A stretch of DNA of 64,000 bases. Origin: Ophiocordyceps camponoti-saundersi (nom. inval.) (Eukaryota; Ascomycota; Sordariomycetes; Hypocreales; Ophiocordycipitaceae). The stretch covers positions 24,118-88,117 of the forward strand of contig PDHQ01000140.1 of NCBI GenBank assembly GCA_003339415.1. Direction: 5' to 3'. Each line of letters starts with the position of its first letter. Position 1 is the stretch's first letter. The translations under genes and the position numbers were made by a program. Shown in pieces: positions 23,901-36,763 of this stretch. Under the pieces are notes generated by a model. The model ran no database searches. It saw only the letters and a list, made by a program, of their open reading frames with translations, and was not told the DNA's origin.

Positions 23901-25535
23901 AAGATTATTATAAAGCTAATTATAAGTTATAACGTTTATTATATAGTTTATAGCTTTTATAAGTATTCCTAAGCTAAAAGCTTTTTAGGAAGATTTAAAA
24001 AAGTAGTATATTATAAAAAAGCGCTAAATTATATTTTTAAAAGATTTATAATATATCTATTTTCTTAGAAATATTATTATAAAGCTTTTATTACTTTTAT
24101 AAATTTACTTTTAAATAAAAGCTAGAGGCTAAGTAAATTATAATAATTAGAAAAAGCGAGGTTTATTAGGAAAGCTAAACTTAGTATAGTTTTATTATTT
24201 TTAAAACTTTATATATTTTTTTAATTATATAAAATAAGCGCCTTTATATAAGATATAATAGTAAGGTTTATTTCCTTTTTATATAAAGTAATTATCTTCT
24301 ATACTATAATATAAAATAGCTATTTAATACTTATAATAAAGAGGCTTTGAGTAATACTTACTTAATATAACTAAATTAGAAATATTTATAATATTATTTA
24401 AAATATATAGAGTCTTTATAAAGCTTATAATAAATTAATTTTATATTTATAACTATATTATTTAAGTATAGCTTATTTATATCCTTTATATTTCCTAAGC
24501 TTATAATATAATAAGTCCGCAAAGCGTTTTTATTAATAATATATTAAAGTTAAAATACCTTTGCTTAAATTATATTAACTTTATTTATTTTCTTTATAGT
24601 TTATAATAGTATATTATAATCTTAATTAGCTATTAAAGTTTAAATACTTTTAATAATAATAATATAAGTTTAGTATATATATTTAGCCTTTACTTTAAAA
24701 GCGTAAGCTATTTACTTATCCCTTAAAATAAAATCCTTATATTTTAAGTTAAATATAATAATAAATTCTCTATAAAGAAATTAGCATATTTTTATAAAGA
24801 TAAAATAGCTTATTATTTTATAAACTTTCTAAAATACTTTTAAAAAAATAAGCGCTAAGATTTTATTAATTATTAGAATATCTTTTACTAATATAAATAC
24901 CTCCCTTTTTATTTTAGCTAATATTAAATATATAAGAGGTAATATAAGGGGGGCGAAGTTTAGAGCGGAGTTTATAATTATATTAACCTAAGTTAGAGCG
25001 CTAAAGGCGGAGTCTAATTCCCTTTATAAAGCCTTATAAAAGGCTATTTTAATAAACTTTTAAATAGTATAAGTAATAATATTTAGTAAGCTAAATAAGT
25101 CTTTAAAGGCTTACTATTATTATTAAAGCTTAATAAATATTATATTAAAGATACTTTATATAAGATAAAGATCTTACTTAAAGATTACCTTAGCGAGTTT
25201 TTTATAGATAAACTTAAGACTAAGGTTTATTAAGATTTAAAGAATATTAATAAATAGATTATTAAAGTTAATAGCTATATTATATTAGCCTTTACTTATA
25301 TATAAGTATTATTAGGATTAGTTAAGCCTCTAGGTACTATTATTAAGTATTATTAATATTAGTAGTAGACTTAGAAGCGGACCGCCTTATAACTTTATAT
25401 TTAGGCTTATTCCCTTAGCGGAGGCAGACTTTAAGAGGTAGAGAGTACTAAATTCTTATAGTATTATAGCGTTAAGTATAAATAAAACCCTGTTTATCTA
25501 AAGTTATAAAAAAGTTTTTAAATTATATAGTTTTA
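20975..25535 (+). mobile_element. E-family LINE-like element, 5'-truncated copy E_C (with nested C1)
   Basis: 20975-21184 and 23050-25535 match consecutive parts of the complete E copies (about 32620-32830 then 32830-35310 in E_A). The copy lacks the 5' two-thirds but reaches the shared 3' end (CTAAAGTTATAAAA). 5' truncation with an intact 3' end is what target-primed reverse transcription produces. It is interrupted at 21184 by C1. The left boundary is approximate and no flanking duplication could be fixed. Confidence 0.65.
21185..23049 (-). mobile_element. C-family retroposon, full-length copy C1, 1.87 kb
   Basis: The element is flanked by an exact 18-bp target duplication, ATATAGCTATATTATAAA, at 21167-21184 and 23050-23067. 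It lies on the minus strand: the AT-rich trinucleotide tail is at its left end (21185-21200) and its 5' end (CTTTTTATATATTC on the minus strand) is at 23049. It matches 39401-41270 along its whole length. It has no terminal repeats. The RIPed body has no surviving ORF. Insertion is into E_C. Confidence 0.8.
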
Positions 25536-26285
25536 TTTTATAAGTAATAGCTTTTTAAAGTAGTAAATAATAAGCTAAAAAATATAGTTTAAGCTAACTT
25601 AAAAAGGTATTTACTAATAGCTTTATTAAAATAGTTAGCTTTAATAATATTATTATAATTAGGATTTTACTAAGTAAAGATAGGAGCGGAGATAAATATA
25701 AACTTTAATATATTAAAAGTAAGCTAATATTTTTTAATTTAGTAAAAAAGAGCGCCGCGCTTTATAAGCTTTATAACGGAGGCTATAAAGTTTAAAAAAA
25801 TAAGGTATAAAATTATAATAAAAGTTAATAAACTTAAGAGAGTTATAAATATCTTAAATATAAGTTAGTATTTCCTAATCTAAGATTGCGGAGACCTTAG
25901 TAAGGTTTAGTTATACCTTTTTACTAGTATAAATAATAAACCTTAAGTATTTAACTTTTTTAACTATAAAGTTATACTTAGTAAGGTTAAGAAAAAGCCT
26001 AGCTTAGTAAAGGCGTGAAAGTATTATATATACTTTACGCTAATATTTAAATTTTAAAGCTTTTTTAATAAATAAGGATATTATTTAAATATATTATAAT
26101 AAAGTCCCTTAAGGAATTACTTAAAGTAATATTAATATAACGCTAAAATATAGCGGGCGCGCTTATAAGGCTAAAAGAATAAATAAAGTATTTAAAAAAG
26201 CTAAACTATATTTAGAAAGCTATAAAGTATTCCTCACCCTTTATAATTTAAAGCTTATAAAAAGTAATATAAATATAAAGCTTTA
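25536..26285. other. RIPed repeat-like DNA, unidentified, left part of E_A's target
   Basis: AT-rich, no ORF, no match found to families T, E, C or G. It is continuous with 35335 onwards once element E_A is removed. It keeps CpG-rich islands (for example GAGCGCCGCGCTTTATAAGC near 25750). Confidence 0.4.
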
Positions 26286-26569
26286 TAAACTAATAAGTAT
26301 TATTATTATTATTTATACGCTAAGGGCTTTTATAATATCTAAAGCTTTTATAATATATTAAGTAAGAAAAATCCCTAAAAATAAGGTAAACCCCCTAACT
26401 ATAAAAGATAAGCTTATTATATACTTATATAAAAATATAGCGGTAGCTAGTAGCGATATAATATAATAAGCCTATTACTTAGGGGTAATCTTAGATAATA
26501 TAAGAAAATAAGGTAAGGAGGGGAGTATAGAGAAAGGAAAGTTTATAAAATATAAGGTAGAAGGAGCGG

Positions 26570-26645
26570 GGCGGTATAGCGCGGGGTAATGCGGGGCGGT
26601 ATAAGGCGGTATAGGGCGGTATAAGGCGAGGCGGTATAGCGCGGG
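26570..26645. repeat. GGCGGTATA minisatellite inside E_A
   Basis: Imperfect tandem units of GGCGGTATA/GGCGGTATAA with GCGGGG interruptions, unusually GC-rich for this isochore. The same array occurs at the equivalent place in E_B (49187-49262), so it belongs to the element's 5' region. It holds cytosines in CpG context, which RIP spared. Confidence 0.75.
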
Positions 26646-28690
26646 GCGGAGGAAGGAAAGTCTAAGGGGAGGAGTAAGGTAAAGTAGCAGGGCGGCCGCT
26701 TTATTATCTATTAGTAATTAAGGGGGGGGCTATATCTCTTTCTTTTCTGCCTCCTTTTTCCTTTCCTTTTTTTCTTTCTTTTATTATTTTTAGAAAAAGG
26801 TATATTTCTAACCCCCTCTCTTAACTCTTCCTTTTAACTTTTATAATAAAAGGAAGATAATAGTAATTATATAGCTATATACTAATAGAATAATAATATT
26901 ATAATACTTAAAATTACCTATAAAAAGCTTTATAACCTTTTTTATATTATATATATAATTTAACTAGCTAATTATAAAGTTTTATATTAAAAATAATAAA
27001 GTAAGTAATATTATACTATATAATTATATATAAAGCTAATAAAGTATATAAGCCCTTAATCGGGTAATTCTTATAATTATATAAAAGCTTAGTATAAATA
27101 TTAGGAGGTAAGCAAAGCTAAAAGTAAAGTTAAAGGCGGGGCCGGAGCTTAAAAGCTAACTAAGCTATAAATTTATTTAGATAAGTTATATATAGCGGCT
27201 ATAAAAATAGCTAGGTATATTAGTAAAGGGGGAGAACTAAATAGCTTATAAGTAAATATAAAATAAAATATAGAGCGGAGTATAAAGTAAAGAAAAATTA
27301 AGCTAATAACTATAAGTAAAAGTATATTTAAGCTAACTTACGCTATATTTAAAGGCGGAATAAGATATTAAAGCTTTATCTTACTATAATAATAATAATA
27401 GCTTAAGCTAGCGCCTTAGCTAGGGCGGCTACTTTAATAGCTATTTTTAATACCTTTTTTACTATTATAGCCGCTAATTCTTCTTTTAAAAATCTTATAT
27501 ATTAGTTTTATTATATTTAATTATACTTATTATAAGTAAGTAAATAATTATTAAAGCTAATAAGGTAGCGGGCGGAGTAGTAAAAGTAGCGATAATAGCG
27601 AAAATAATAATAATTACAGCTAATTTAATTATTAAACTAGAGATAAAGGTAATAATAATAGCAAAGTTAAAGGTAAGGGTAGAGATAATAAAAATAACGA
27701 TAGTAAAGGCGATAATAGCAGAGGCAGTAATAGCGTAGTTTATAGTAAAAGTAATAATAGTAGTAGTAGCGGTAATAGTAGTAGCGGTAAAGCTATTAAA
27801 AAAATAATTATTTTTATTATTACTTACTTAAAGCTAGACTCTTATTTAAAGGAATTTAAGTTAAAAGTCTGCGTAGAGTTAAATAAGATTTACTATTAGC
27901 TAAGTATAATATAATATTAACTAAATATTATAAAATATTAATTAAAGGGTAGCTAATTATATAAAAATAAACTATTTTAAATATATTCCTATAAATATTT
28001 ATAAAATAAAATATATTTTTAACTTAAGTTAGCGGAAGCTAAAGCTAAAGATAAAGCTAAAAGTAAAGGTAAAAAATAAAATAGCGGCCTAGATATTAAT
28101 TATTATTATATTAATATTAAGTAATAAATTAAAATTAATAATAGAGAATAAGAGGGATAATAAAGTAAAGGGGGTAAGGGGGGTAAAGAAGGAGGTTACT
28201 ATAAAGGTATATATAATTAAGGTAGCGGAGGGGGAGATAGGGGCAGAGAAGGTAGTAAAGAAAGTAATAGAAAAGTCTAAGCCGGAGCTAGACTTTATAT
28301 AAGTACTAGAGTCCCCTCTTTTAAAGTTTATATTAGCGGCGTCGGAATATATAGCGGAGAGCGATATTAGCTTTAAAAATAAGCTTATAAGAGTTAAAGA
28401 TATTATTAGGCGCGGAAAATAAGGCGGGGGGCAGGGCGGGAAAAGGGGTAAAAAAGCTAAGTAAGCTAAGCGGGGCTAAGCGGAGTAAGGAGCGGAGTTA
28501 AGGGCGGAGAGTAAAATAAATAAATAATAATAATTATATAGCGAAAATACTAAAAAGTATCCCTTATACTTAAACTTTATATTTAAGTATTTTAATATAT
28601 TTAAATATTATAAAGTAATAAAAAAAGTTAAACTAGCAGAGGCGTTAAAAGCGGATAAACTATAAAGCGAGTAAGCTTATAATAGCTTTA

Positions 28691-28900
28691 TATAAAGGTC
28701 TTACTACGGCGACTATAAAAGTAAGCTAAAGTAGAGTTATAATTAAAGCTATTAAAAAGAAGAAAAGAAAGAGAGAGAAGCCCTCCTCCTAAGCTACCTA
28801 TATACCTTATATAATAACTAAGCGCTATTAGGAAAACTTAGATATATCCGCTATAAACCTCCTTATCTAGCTACGATTAGTTATAAACTAATCCTTTATA
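28691..28900 (+). repeat. Left LTR of T1
   Basis: 210 bp, same length as the right LTR at 30239-30448. It contains the C-rich core AAGCCCTCCTCCTAAGC near 28777-28793. Confidence 0.85.
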
Positions 28901-30238
28901 TAGCCCCCTTTTTAAGCTAGCTAAGAAAGTAAAAATATAAAATAAAAGAGTTATATATTATTACGCTAGCTAAACGCTTTATATAGTCCCTAGCTAATAG
29001 CCTAATAGCTTCTATAAAGATAAAGATAAGAGGGCGGAAAAGCTCCTTATAGCTATTATAAGAAAAATTCTAATAAGCTTAAAATTATAGCACTACTTAA
29101 AGTAAGGAAAGATAAACTTATATATTAATAGTAAAACTTACTTATATAGCTAGTATATTAAACTAAGTAATATTATATTAGTTATAAGAAGCTTAGAAAA
29201 TAACTTATATTATAGTAAATAATAAAGCTAGCTAAATACTTATTATTATATACTATTAGCGCTATTTTATAAGCTAAGATATAATATAGCTACGATATAT
29301 ACTTATTTATAAATCCGCGGGCCTAAGCTAAATATAAACTATCTATATATAAAGTAATATATTAAGGCTAGAAATTACCTAAGCTATAATATTTAATATA
29401 TATATACCTCTTTTTACTTATTATCCCTTTAATTAAAATACTTTAAATCCGCCCCTAGCTACCTTACTCCGCTTTTAGTAAGCCTTAACCTTAATACCTT
29501 TATTTACTTATAAAATTTTAAATAGTAATACTTAAAATAACTAATTTAATTATATTAATAATAACTTTATCGCTTAATAATACTTAAAAGGCGAGAAGCT
29601 ATAAATATAATATCTATTAGGTTAGCCGTAAAGGGGGGCGGTAAATTAACTAATATATTAGGAATATTCCCAGAACTAAATATTTTATTAAAGCTTTAAA
29701 AAAAGCTAGCAAAAGCTATATATATTATAAGCTAGTTTTTACTATCTAAGCGCTCTTATAGCTTTTTATATAGCTTAGATAAAAGTAAAATAATCTTAAT
29801 ATAATTAAATTAATATAATAGCCTAGCTTTAAAAAAGGTATATTCTTACCTTATAATATATTTTTTAAAAAGCTTTAATAGCCCTTAATATATCTTAACT
29901 AAGTAAAAACTTACGCGGCGCTTTTTATAACTCTCCCTAAAAAGCTTAGAAATATACGCTAAGAAAGTATTAAGCTAAAAAGAAAAATCTATAGCTATAA
30001 TAATATATAGAAAAAATATTTACTAAAAGGTGCTAAAATAAGAAAAAATATAATAAAACTAAGCCTTAAGCTTCCTAATTATAGCTTTATTAATTATAAA
30101 TTTAGTATATATAATAGCTAGCTAAAAATTAAAGCTAGAATAAGCTAAAAGCGGCTTTAATATAAGTAAAATTTAATAGCGTTTTATATTAAAATTTTAC
30201 TCTTATATTTAGTTAGCGGTAAGAGGAGCTTTAATTAA

Positions 30239-30448
30239 TATAAAGGTCTTATTATAACGATTATAGAAATAAGCTAAAATAAAGTTATAATTAAAGCTAT
30301 TAAGAAGAAAAAAAGAAGGAGAGAGAAGCCCTCCTCTTAAGATAGTTATATACTCCGCGCGATAACTAAGCGCTATTAGGAAGACTTAGATATATCTATT
30401 ATAAACCCCCTTATCTAGCTATAATTAGTTATAAACTAATCTTTTATA
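30239..30448 (+). repeat. Right LTR of T1
   Basis: 210 bp, partner of 28691-28900. A purine-rich stretch (GGTAAGAGGAG, about 30218-30228) lies just before it and may be the polypurine tract. Confidence 0.85.
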
Positions 30449-33400
30449 TTTTATAACTAAAAGCTTTATTAAAGTTTTTATAATTTTAAATTAAAGTTAT
30501 AAAAAGTATAAATAAAAGCGTCCTTTTATAAGCTATTAGTTTATAATATAAAGTAAAGTAAGCTATTATTTTATCTTCCTTATTATTATAAAAATAGTAA
30601 AAGGTTATAATTATAGAAATATTATAAATATAAAGAAATTTATTAAAGCTAATTTTATTATTATAAAGCTAAGTTAAGGCGCTATTAAGGAATTTTAGAA
30701 AGCTTTAATAAATTTATAAAATAATACTAAGTTTTAATTAAGGTAGTTTATTAATAAAATATTTAAAAAACTAGCTATATTTTTAAAGCTTTCCCTTTTT
30801 AGAGTTTTAGTAAAGCTGCTATTTTTCGTAAAAATAAGCTTTTAAAGTTATAAGGGACTAAAAAGAGATATCCAAAATCTATACTTAAATAATAAAGGAG
30901 GATTAAAAAGATTTAAAGGGGATAAAAATAAGGCGGGGCTAACTTTTATATTATTAGTAAAAATATATAATAATTCTCTTAAAAGCGAAGGAGATATAAG
31001 CTATAAGCTTTTTTATATAAAGGAGTTAATAGCTATAAGCGGTATAATAAGATAAGTAAATATTAAAATTTTAAACTTAATATAATAGGAAAAGGTAGCT
31101 TAGTATATTACGGAGATAATATAAAAGTATTTAAACTAAGTTATAGCTAGCTATTAAAAAATAAAGCTTTTAAGTTCCCCGCTTAATAAGGTTAGAGCGG
31201 AGTAAATTATAACGTTAAAGGTAATTATAAACTTAATAACTTTAATATAAATTTCCCTTACTTAAAAAAGTAAAAAGCTTTAAATAAATAATATAAGCTT
31301 AGTTAAAGCTAGCTATTAATAATTAAGCTTTTTTATAAAGCGGTAAAAGTAAAGTTTTTATTAAAGTTTATAATAAATTTAAATTTTAAATATATATACT
31401 TTTTATATTAGTTAAATAATAATTTTATTAAAAACTAGCAAAATTATATTAGTAAAATAAGCTTTTATAAAATAAAGGAGCTTATTTTTAAATAGCTAAA
31501 AAGTTATTTTATACTCCGCTACTTAGTTATAATATATATTTTAAGCTTATTTAAGCTAGCGGCAGACTTAAGTAAAAGTACGCTTAGTATTAAGAATATT
31601 AATATTATTTATAAATCCGATAATAAGTATACTAATTACTTATTTTAAGCGCTTATAAAAGATAAGATATATAAAATAAATAATATTAAAGAGAGCGGGG
31701 AGCTTTAAGAGACTTTAATAAGAATAAAAAAAAAGTTAAATAATTTATTATTAACTTTTAAATAAGAGGTATAATTAGAAAAATAAAAGTGGAGGAAAGC
31801 TATAATTTATCTAAGAAAGCTAAGAGAGTTAAGAATTTCTATTAGCTTAGAGTATAAGATATAATTAAAAACGCTTATTATATTTAATATTAGGAGGGAA
31901 GTAAAGCCTTAAAAGCTTTAAGTAATATAAATAAATTTTATTAAAAGGAGTAAAGCGCTATTAGTAGACCGGTTAAGCTAGTTACTTATTTAACCTTATA
32001 ATAAGATTTTTATAAACTTTATTATATAGAATACTTTTTTATAATTATAATTTTAAAAATTTTATTTATAATATTAAAGAGGGAGATAAGATAATAGCCG
32101 CTTAAAGTCTAATAAACTTTTAAGCTTTTACTTATTTTCTAAAAAACTATAATATTAAAAGTTTAATATTAAATAAAGAAATATTTATAAGTAATATATC
32201 TTTAAAAAAGCTTAGTTAAGATTATTATAAAAAGTTATTTATAACTTTTTAAAAAGCTAATAAGGATATTATTAAGCTTAGTAAATTTTTATAATATAAT
32301 ATTAAAAAAGTAAAGCGGACTTTATTTTTAGTAACTTAAAAAGGAATATTTATTAACGGGAAAAAATTAGAAATAGAAAAATATAAAATATTCTCTAAAA
32401 GATAAAGAAAGAATTTATAAGCTAAAAGCTTTAACTTTTTAAAAAAAGATAATTAAAAGGTAAAGTTTATATTTTATTAAAAAGAAGAAATATATATAAG
32501 CTTTAAAAAAGCTTAGCTATAAAATCTTATTTATTAAGCTATAAACTATATAATATTAAGGTTACTATTTATAAAAGTGAGAAATTATCTTTAATTATCT
32601 TTATTTACTTTTTTAATAAATAATTTCTATTATATTATAGCGTTTTAATATACTTATTAATAATTAAGTTTTAGCTATACTTTATAATATCGCTTAATAT
32701 ATTTTATATTTAAAATTATAAAAATAATTTTTAAGATTTATTATAAATATAAATAAAAATTATATTATAAAAGTAATTTTAAAACTATTAAGCTAGCTAT
32801 AATATTTAATTATTTATATAATTATATTATTAACTTTTTAATATTTATTATAAATTTTACTTAAATAGCGGAAAATAAAAAGCGTTTTTTATTTTTATTT
32901 ATAAAATATTAAAAATAAAATCTTTTTAATATAATAGTAAGTAAAATTTAAAAAAGGAAAAATAATAAATAATATAAATTAAAAAATATAATTTAAGCTA
33001 AGAAAATTAAAATTTAAGCTAAAATAAATAAAAAAATAATTAAATATATTTTAAATTAAGTTAATAATATTAATCCTCTACTTATATATTTTTTAAATAA
33101 TCTTATAAGAAAAAGTAAAAAGTTTAAAGCGGAGTTAATAAAAAGCAGAGAGAAGCTTTATAAAGTAAAAAGAGGTATATTTATAAAAGTCTTAAAAAAG
33201 GTAATAAGCGTTAAAATCGCTAAAGATAATTAGCGGAGTAAAGGCGGAGGCGGAGTATAAAAAGGAAGGAGGAAATAATAAGTATAAAAGAAATCTAATA
33301 TATATTCTAAGTAGCGGGGAGCCGGGGAGTAAGTAATAAATACCTAAAGTTTATTATAAAAGAAAACTTTAATAAGGTTAAGCTTTATAATAAGGCTTTA

Positions 33401-35334
33401 GTTATTAATTTTATATTACTTATATATATAAAAAAAGCTTTATTTTTATTTTAAATAAAATAATAAAAAGTAAGTTTAAGAAATAAAAAGTAATTATATA
33501 TATTAAGCTAGAATTTTTATATAATAATAGTAATATAGCTTTCCTTATTAAATAAAATAAGCTAAATAAAGTAGTTAATTTCTTATATATTTTATAATAA
33601 AGTTATAATTTTTATAAAAATTAAATATTAAAAATAATAATTTATAATAGCTTTAATTATATAAAGTTTACTAATATAAACTTTACTTAAGATTATTATA
33701 AAGCTATCTATAAATTATAAAGTTTATTATATAGCTTATAGCTTTTATAAGTATTATTAAGTTAGAAGCTTTTTAAAAAAAACTTAAGTAAATAGCGTAT
33801 TAAAAGAGGAATATTAAAGCGTATCTTTAAAGGATTTATAATAAGCTTATTTTTAAAAAAAAAAAACTATAATAAAGCTTAAACTATTTTTTATAAAATT
33901 ATTATTAAATAAAAGCTAGAGGTTAAGTAAATTATAATAATTATATAGAAAAAGTAAGGTTTATTAAGGAAGCTAAACTTAATATAGCTTTATATTTTCT
34001 AAAACTCTAAGTAGTCTTTTAACTATATAAAATATATACCCTTATATAAAATATAATAATAAGGTTTTTCTCCCTTTTATATAAGGTAGTTTTCTTTTTT
34101 ATTATTATATAAAATATCTATATAGTATTTATATTAAAAAGGCTCTTAGTAATATGTAATAATATATTTAAATAAAAAATATTTATAATATTACTTAAGG
34201 CGCGCGAAGTTTTTATAAATTTTATAATAAATTATTTTTATATTTATAATTACTTTATTAAAGTAAAGCTTATTTATATCTTTTACGCTATTTAAGCTTA
34301 TAATAAAATAAGTTTATAAAGCTTCTTTACTAGCGGTATATTAAAGTTAAAATACCTTTATTTAAATTATATTAACTTTATTTACCTTTTTAATAATACT
34401 AAATAGCGCGTTATAATTATAATTAGTAACTAAAGTTTAAATACTTTTAGCGATAGTAATATAAATTTAATATATACGCTTAGCTTTTACTTAAAAAGCT
34501 TAAGCTATTTATTTATCTTTTAAAATAAAATTTTTATATTTTAAGTTAAATATAATAATAAAATTACCGCTAGGAAATTATTAAATAATAATTATTATAA
34601 AATAGCTTATAGCCTTATTAACTTTCTAAATAATTTTTTAGGAAATAAGCGCTAAAACTCTATTAATTATTAAAATATCTTTTACTAAAATAAATACCTC
34701 TCTTTTTATTTTTACTAAAACTAAGTATATAAGGGGCGCTATAAGGGGGGCGGAGTTTAGGGCGGAGTTTATAATTATATTAGCTTAAGTTAAAGCTTTA
34801 AAGGCGGAGTCTAACTTCTTACTTATTACTTTATAAAAAGTAGCTTTAACTAACTTTTAGATAACGCGGAAAATAATAATAAATAAGCTAAATAAGTTTT
34901 TAAAAGCTTATTAATGCTATTAAAACTTAGTAAATATTATATTAAAAATACCTTATATAGGGCGAAAATTTTATATAAAGATTACCCTAGTAAGTTCTTT
35001 ATATATAGATTTTAAGATAAGATTTATTAAAGTTTAAAAAATATTAATAAATAAGTTATTAAAGTTAATAATAATATTATATTAACTTTTACTTATATAT
35101 AAATATTATTAAGATTAGTTAAGCTTTTAAGTTTTATTATTAAGTATTATTAGTATTAATAGTAAATTAAAAAGCGGATTACTTTATAATTTTATATTTA
35201 GGGCTATTTTTTTAGCGAAGTTAGACTTTAAAGAGAAAAAAGTATTAAAATCTTATAATATTATAGCGTTAAATATAAATAGGGACTTTAATTATCTAAA
35301 GTTATAAAAGTTAATATTAAACTAATAAGTATTA

Positions 35335-36763
35335 AAAAAGCTATAAAGTATCTTTTTAATAAGTAAAAACAAGTAGCGGTTTTACTTTATTATTTTATTT
35401 AAAGTATAGTAATTATATAAAAACGCTACCTGCTACTTAGCTTTTTAATAAATAAGATAAAAGCGGTCGTGGATAATAAGCTTATATAAATTTACCTTTT
35501 ATTTATTAAGTTAGTTATTTATTTATAAACCTTAAAAAGGTGCTTATAAGGTATATTATAAAGCAGCCCTTAAAGTAATAAAAATAAAGACTTATTAAGC
35601 TACTAGTAAAGATAAATATAATAGTTATAATTATTATAGTAAAAAGGCAAGATATTTACTTTTTCTTTATTAAAAAAATTAGTAAAATTTAATACTTTTA
35701 AGAGTAAGGTAAAAGTAATAGCTATAATAAAGGTTTTAATATATAAAATATATAAAATATCCTATAAGCTAATAATAAGGAATTAATAAGTAGTTTACTA
35801 TTAAGATTTATAATAAATAAAAGCTATAAAGTTAAAGCTAAGGATAGTTATAATAAGGTAAATAACTTGCTAAGATTTAAAATATAAAATTACTAAATAG
35901 CTAATAAAGTATATTATAATTTCCTGCTTCTTAAAGTATAGTAAGATATTATTATATATTATTTAAAGTAAGCTAAAAATTAAGTTTTAAATAAGGCTTA
36001 GAATTATATATATTATTATAAGTAACTATTAGCTATTAATATTAACTATAAAGCGGATAAAATAATAAGTAAATAAAAATAATTTAAAATATATATAGTA
36101 TTAATAATATATTTATATTATAATATAAATTACTTCTAAGTAAAAAAGGGAAATTTACTTAAGCTAATAATATTATATAAAAAATTAACTTATAATAATA
36201 TAATAGTTATAGCTATTATTTATTTATATAATAATAAATAATATAAAATTTATAAATATAAAGAAAAAGGGGAGGCGAGTTTATATTTTAACTAATATTT
36301 ATAAAATAATTATTTAGTATTTTATAAGTAATATTATTATAAGAGTCCTCCTCTTCTAAAAGACTTTATATAAGGGGGCTTTATTTCCCTAGTTTAAGGT
36401 AAGGTCCTCCTCCTCTTTTATAATATTAATAAAATAAACTAAAAAGGCTAAGGGGGGAGGATTAAGCTTATATTCGCGTAAGAAATAGCTAGCGCTATTA
36501 TAATAAAAGTAATAGGTATTAGCGCGCTATTTTATAATCTTATTATTATTAGCTTAAGTTACTTAATTAATTATTTTTATTAATATAGCTATTTTAGCTA
36601 TAAAAGTAAAGATTATTATATTTACTAAAGCGTAGCTAAGTATTAGCTTAATATATATTAGTTATTAAGGTGCCTTAAAATAATTTAAAAGTAAAAAGTA
36701 AGGGTATTTAGCTTTTATTTTTAAAGCGGAATAACTTAATATTTATAATAATAGCGCAGATTA
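35335..36763. other. RIPed repeat-like DNA, unidentified, right part of E_A's target
   Basis: Continuation of 25536-26285 after removal of E_A. AT-rich, no ORF. A C-rich island at about 36345-36470 carries two CCTCCTC pyrimidine tracts on either side of an AAGGGGGCTTT stretch. It was not matched to another family. Confidence 0.4.

Larger units (their letters stand above)
28691..30448 (+). mobile_element. T-family short LTR element, complete copy T1, nested in E_A
   Basis: 1758 bp with two 210-bp LTRs at 28691-28900 and 30239-30448, each starting TATAAAGGTCTTA and ending CTTTTATA/CCTTTATA (TG...CA before RIP is plausible). The flanks are CTTTA (28686-28690) and TTTTA (30449-30453). The uninterrupted E_B copy reads TTTTA at the equivalent site (51284-51288), so the target duplication is 5 bp with one C-to-T change. 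TAGCCCCC directly follows the left LTR and could be a RIPed primer-binding site. The 1.34-kb interior is too short for gag-pol, so the element is non-autonomous (TRIM-like). Confidence 0.85.
26303..35317 (+). mobile_element. E-family LINE-like element, full-length copy E_A (with nested T1)
   Basis: Exact 17-bp target duplication TAAACTAATAAGTATTA at 26286-26302 and 35318-35334. Without the nested T1 insertion (28691-30448 plus 5 bp) the element is about 7.25 kb, against 7.23 kb for E_B, and the two match in order throughout. There are no LTRs or inverted ends. The long target duplication, shared 3' end, variable AT-rich 3' tail and 5'-truncated relatives all indicate target-primed insertion, as for LINEs. 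Length is like fungal Tad-type elements. No reverse-transcriptase motif could be read in the RIPed body, so the class is inferred. Confidence 0.75.

Noticed and set aside
27540..27800. CRISPR-like or tandem-spacer array from GTAGCGATAATAGCG-type repeats
   Set aside because: These are imperfect trinucleotide-rich repeats inside element E_A, without regular spacers, in a fungal genome.
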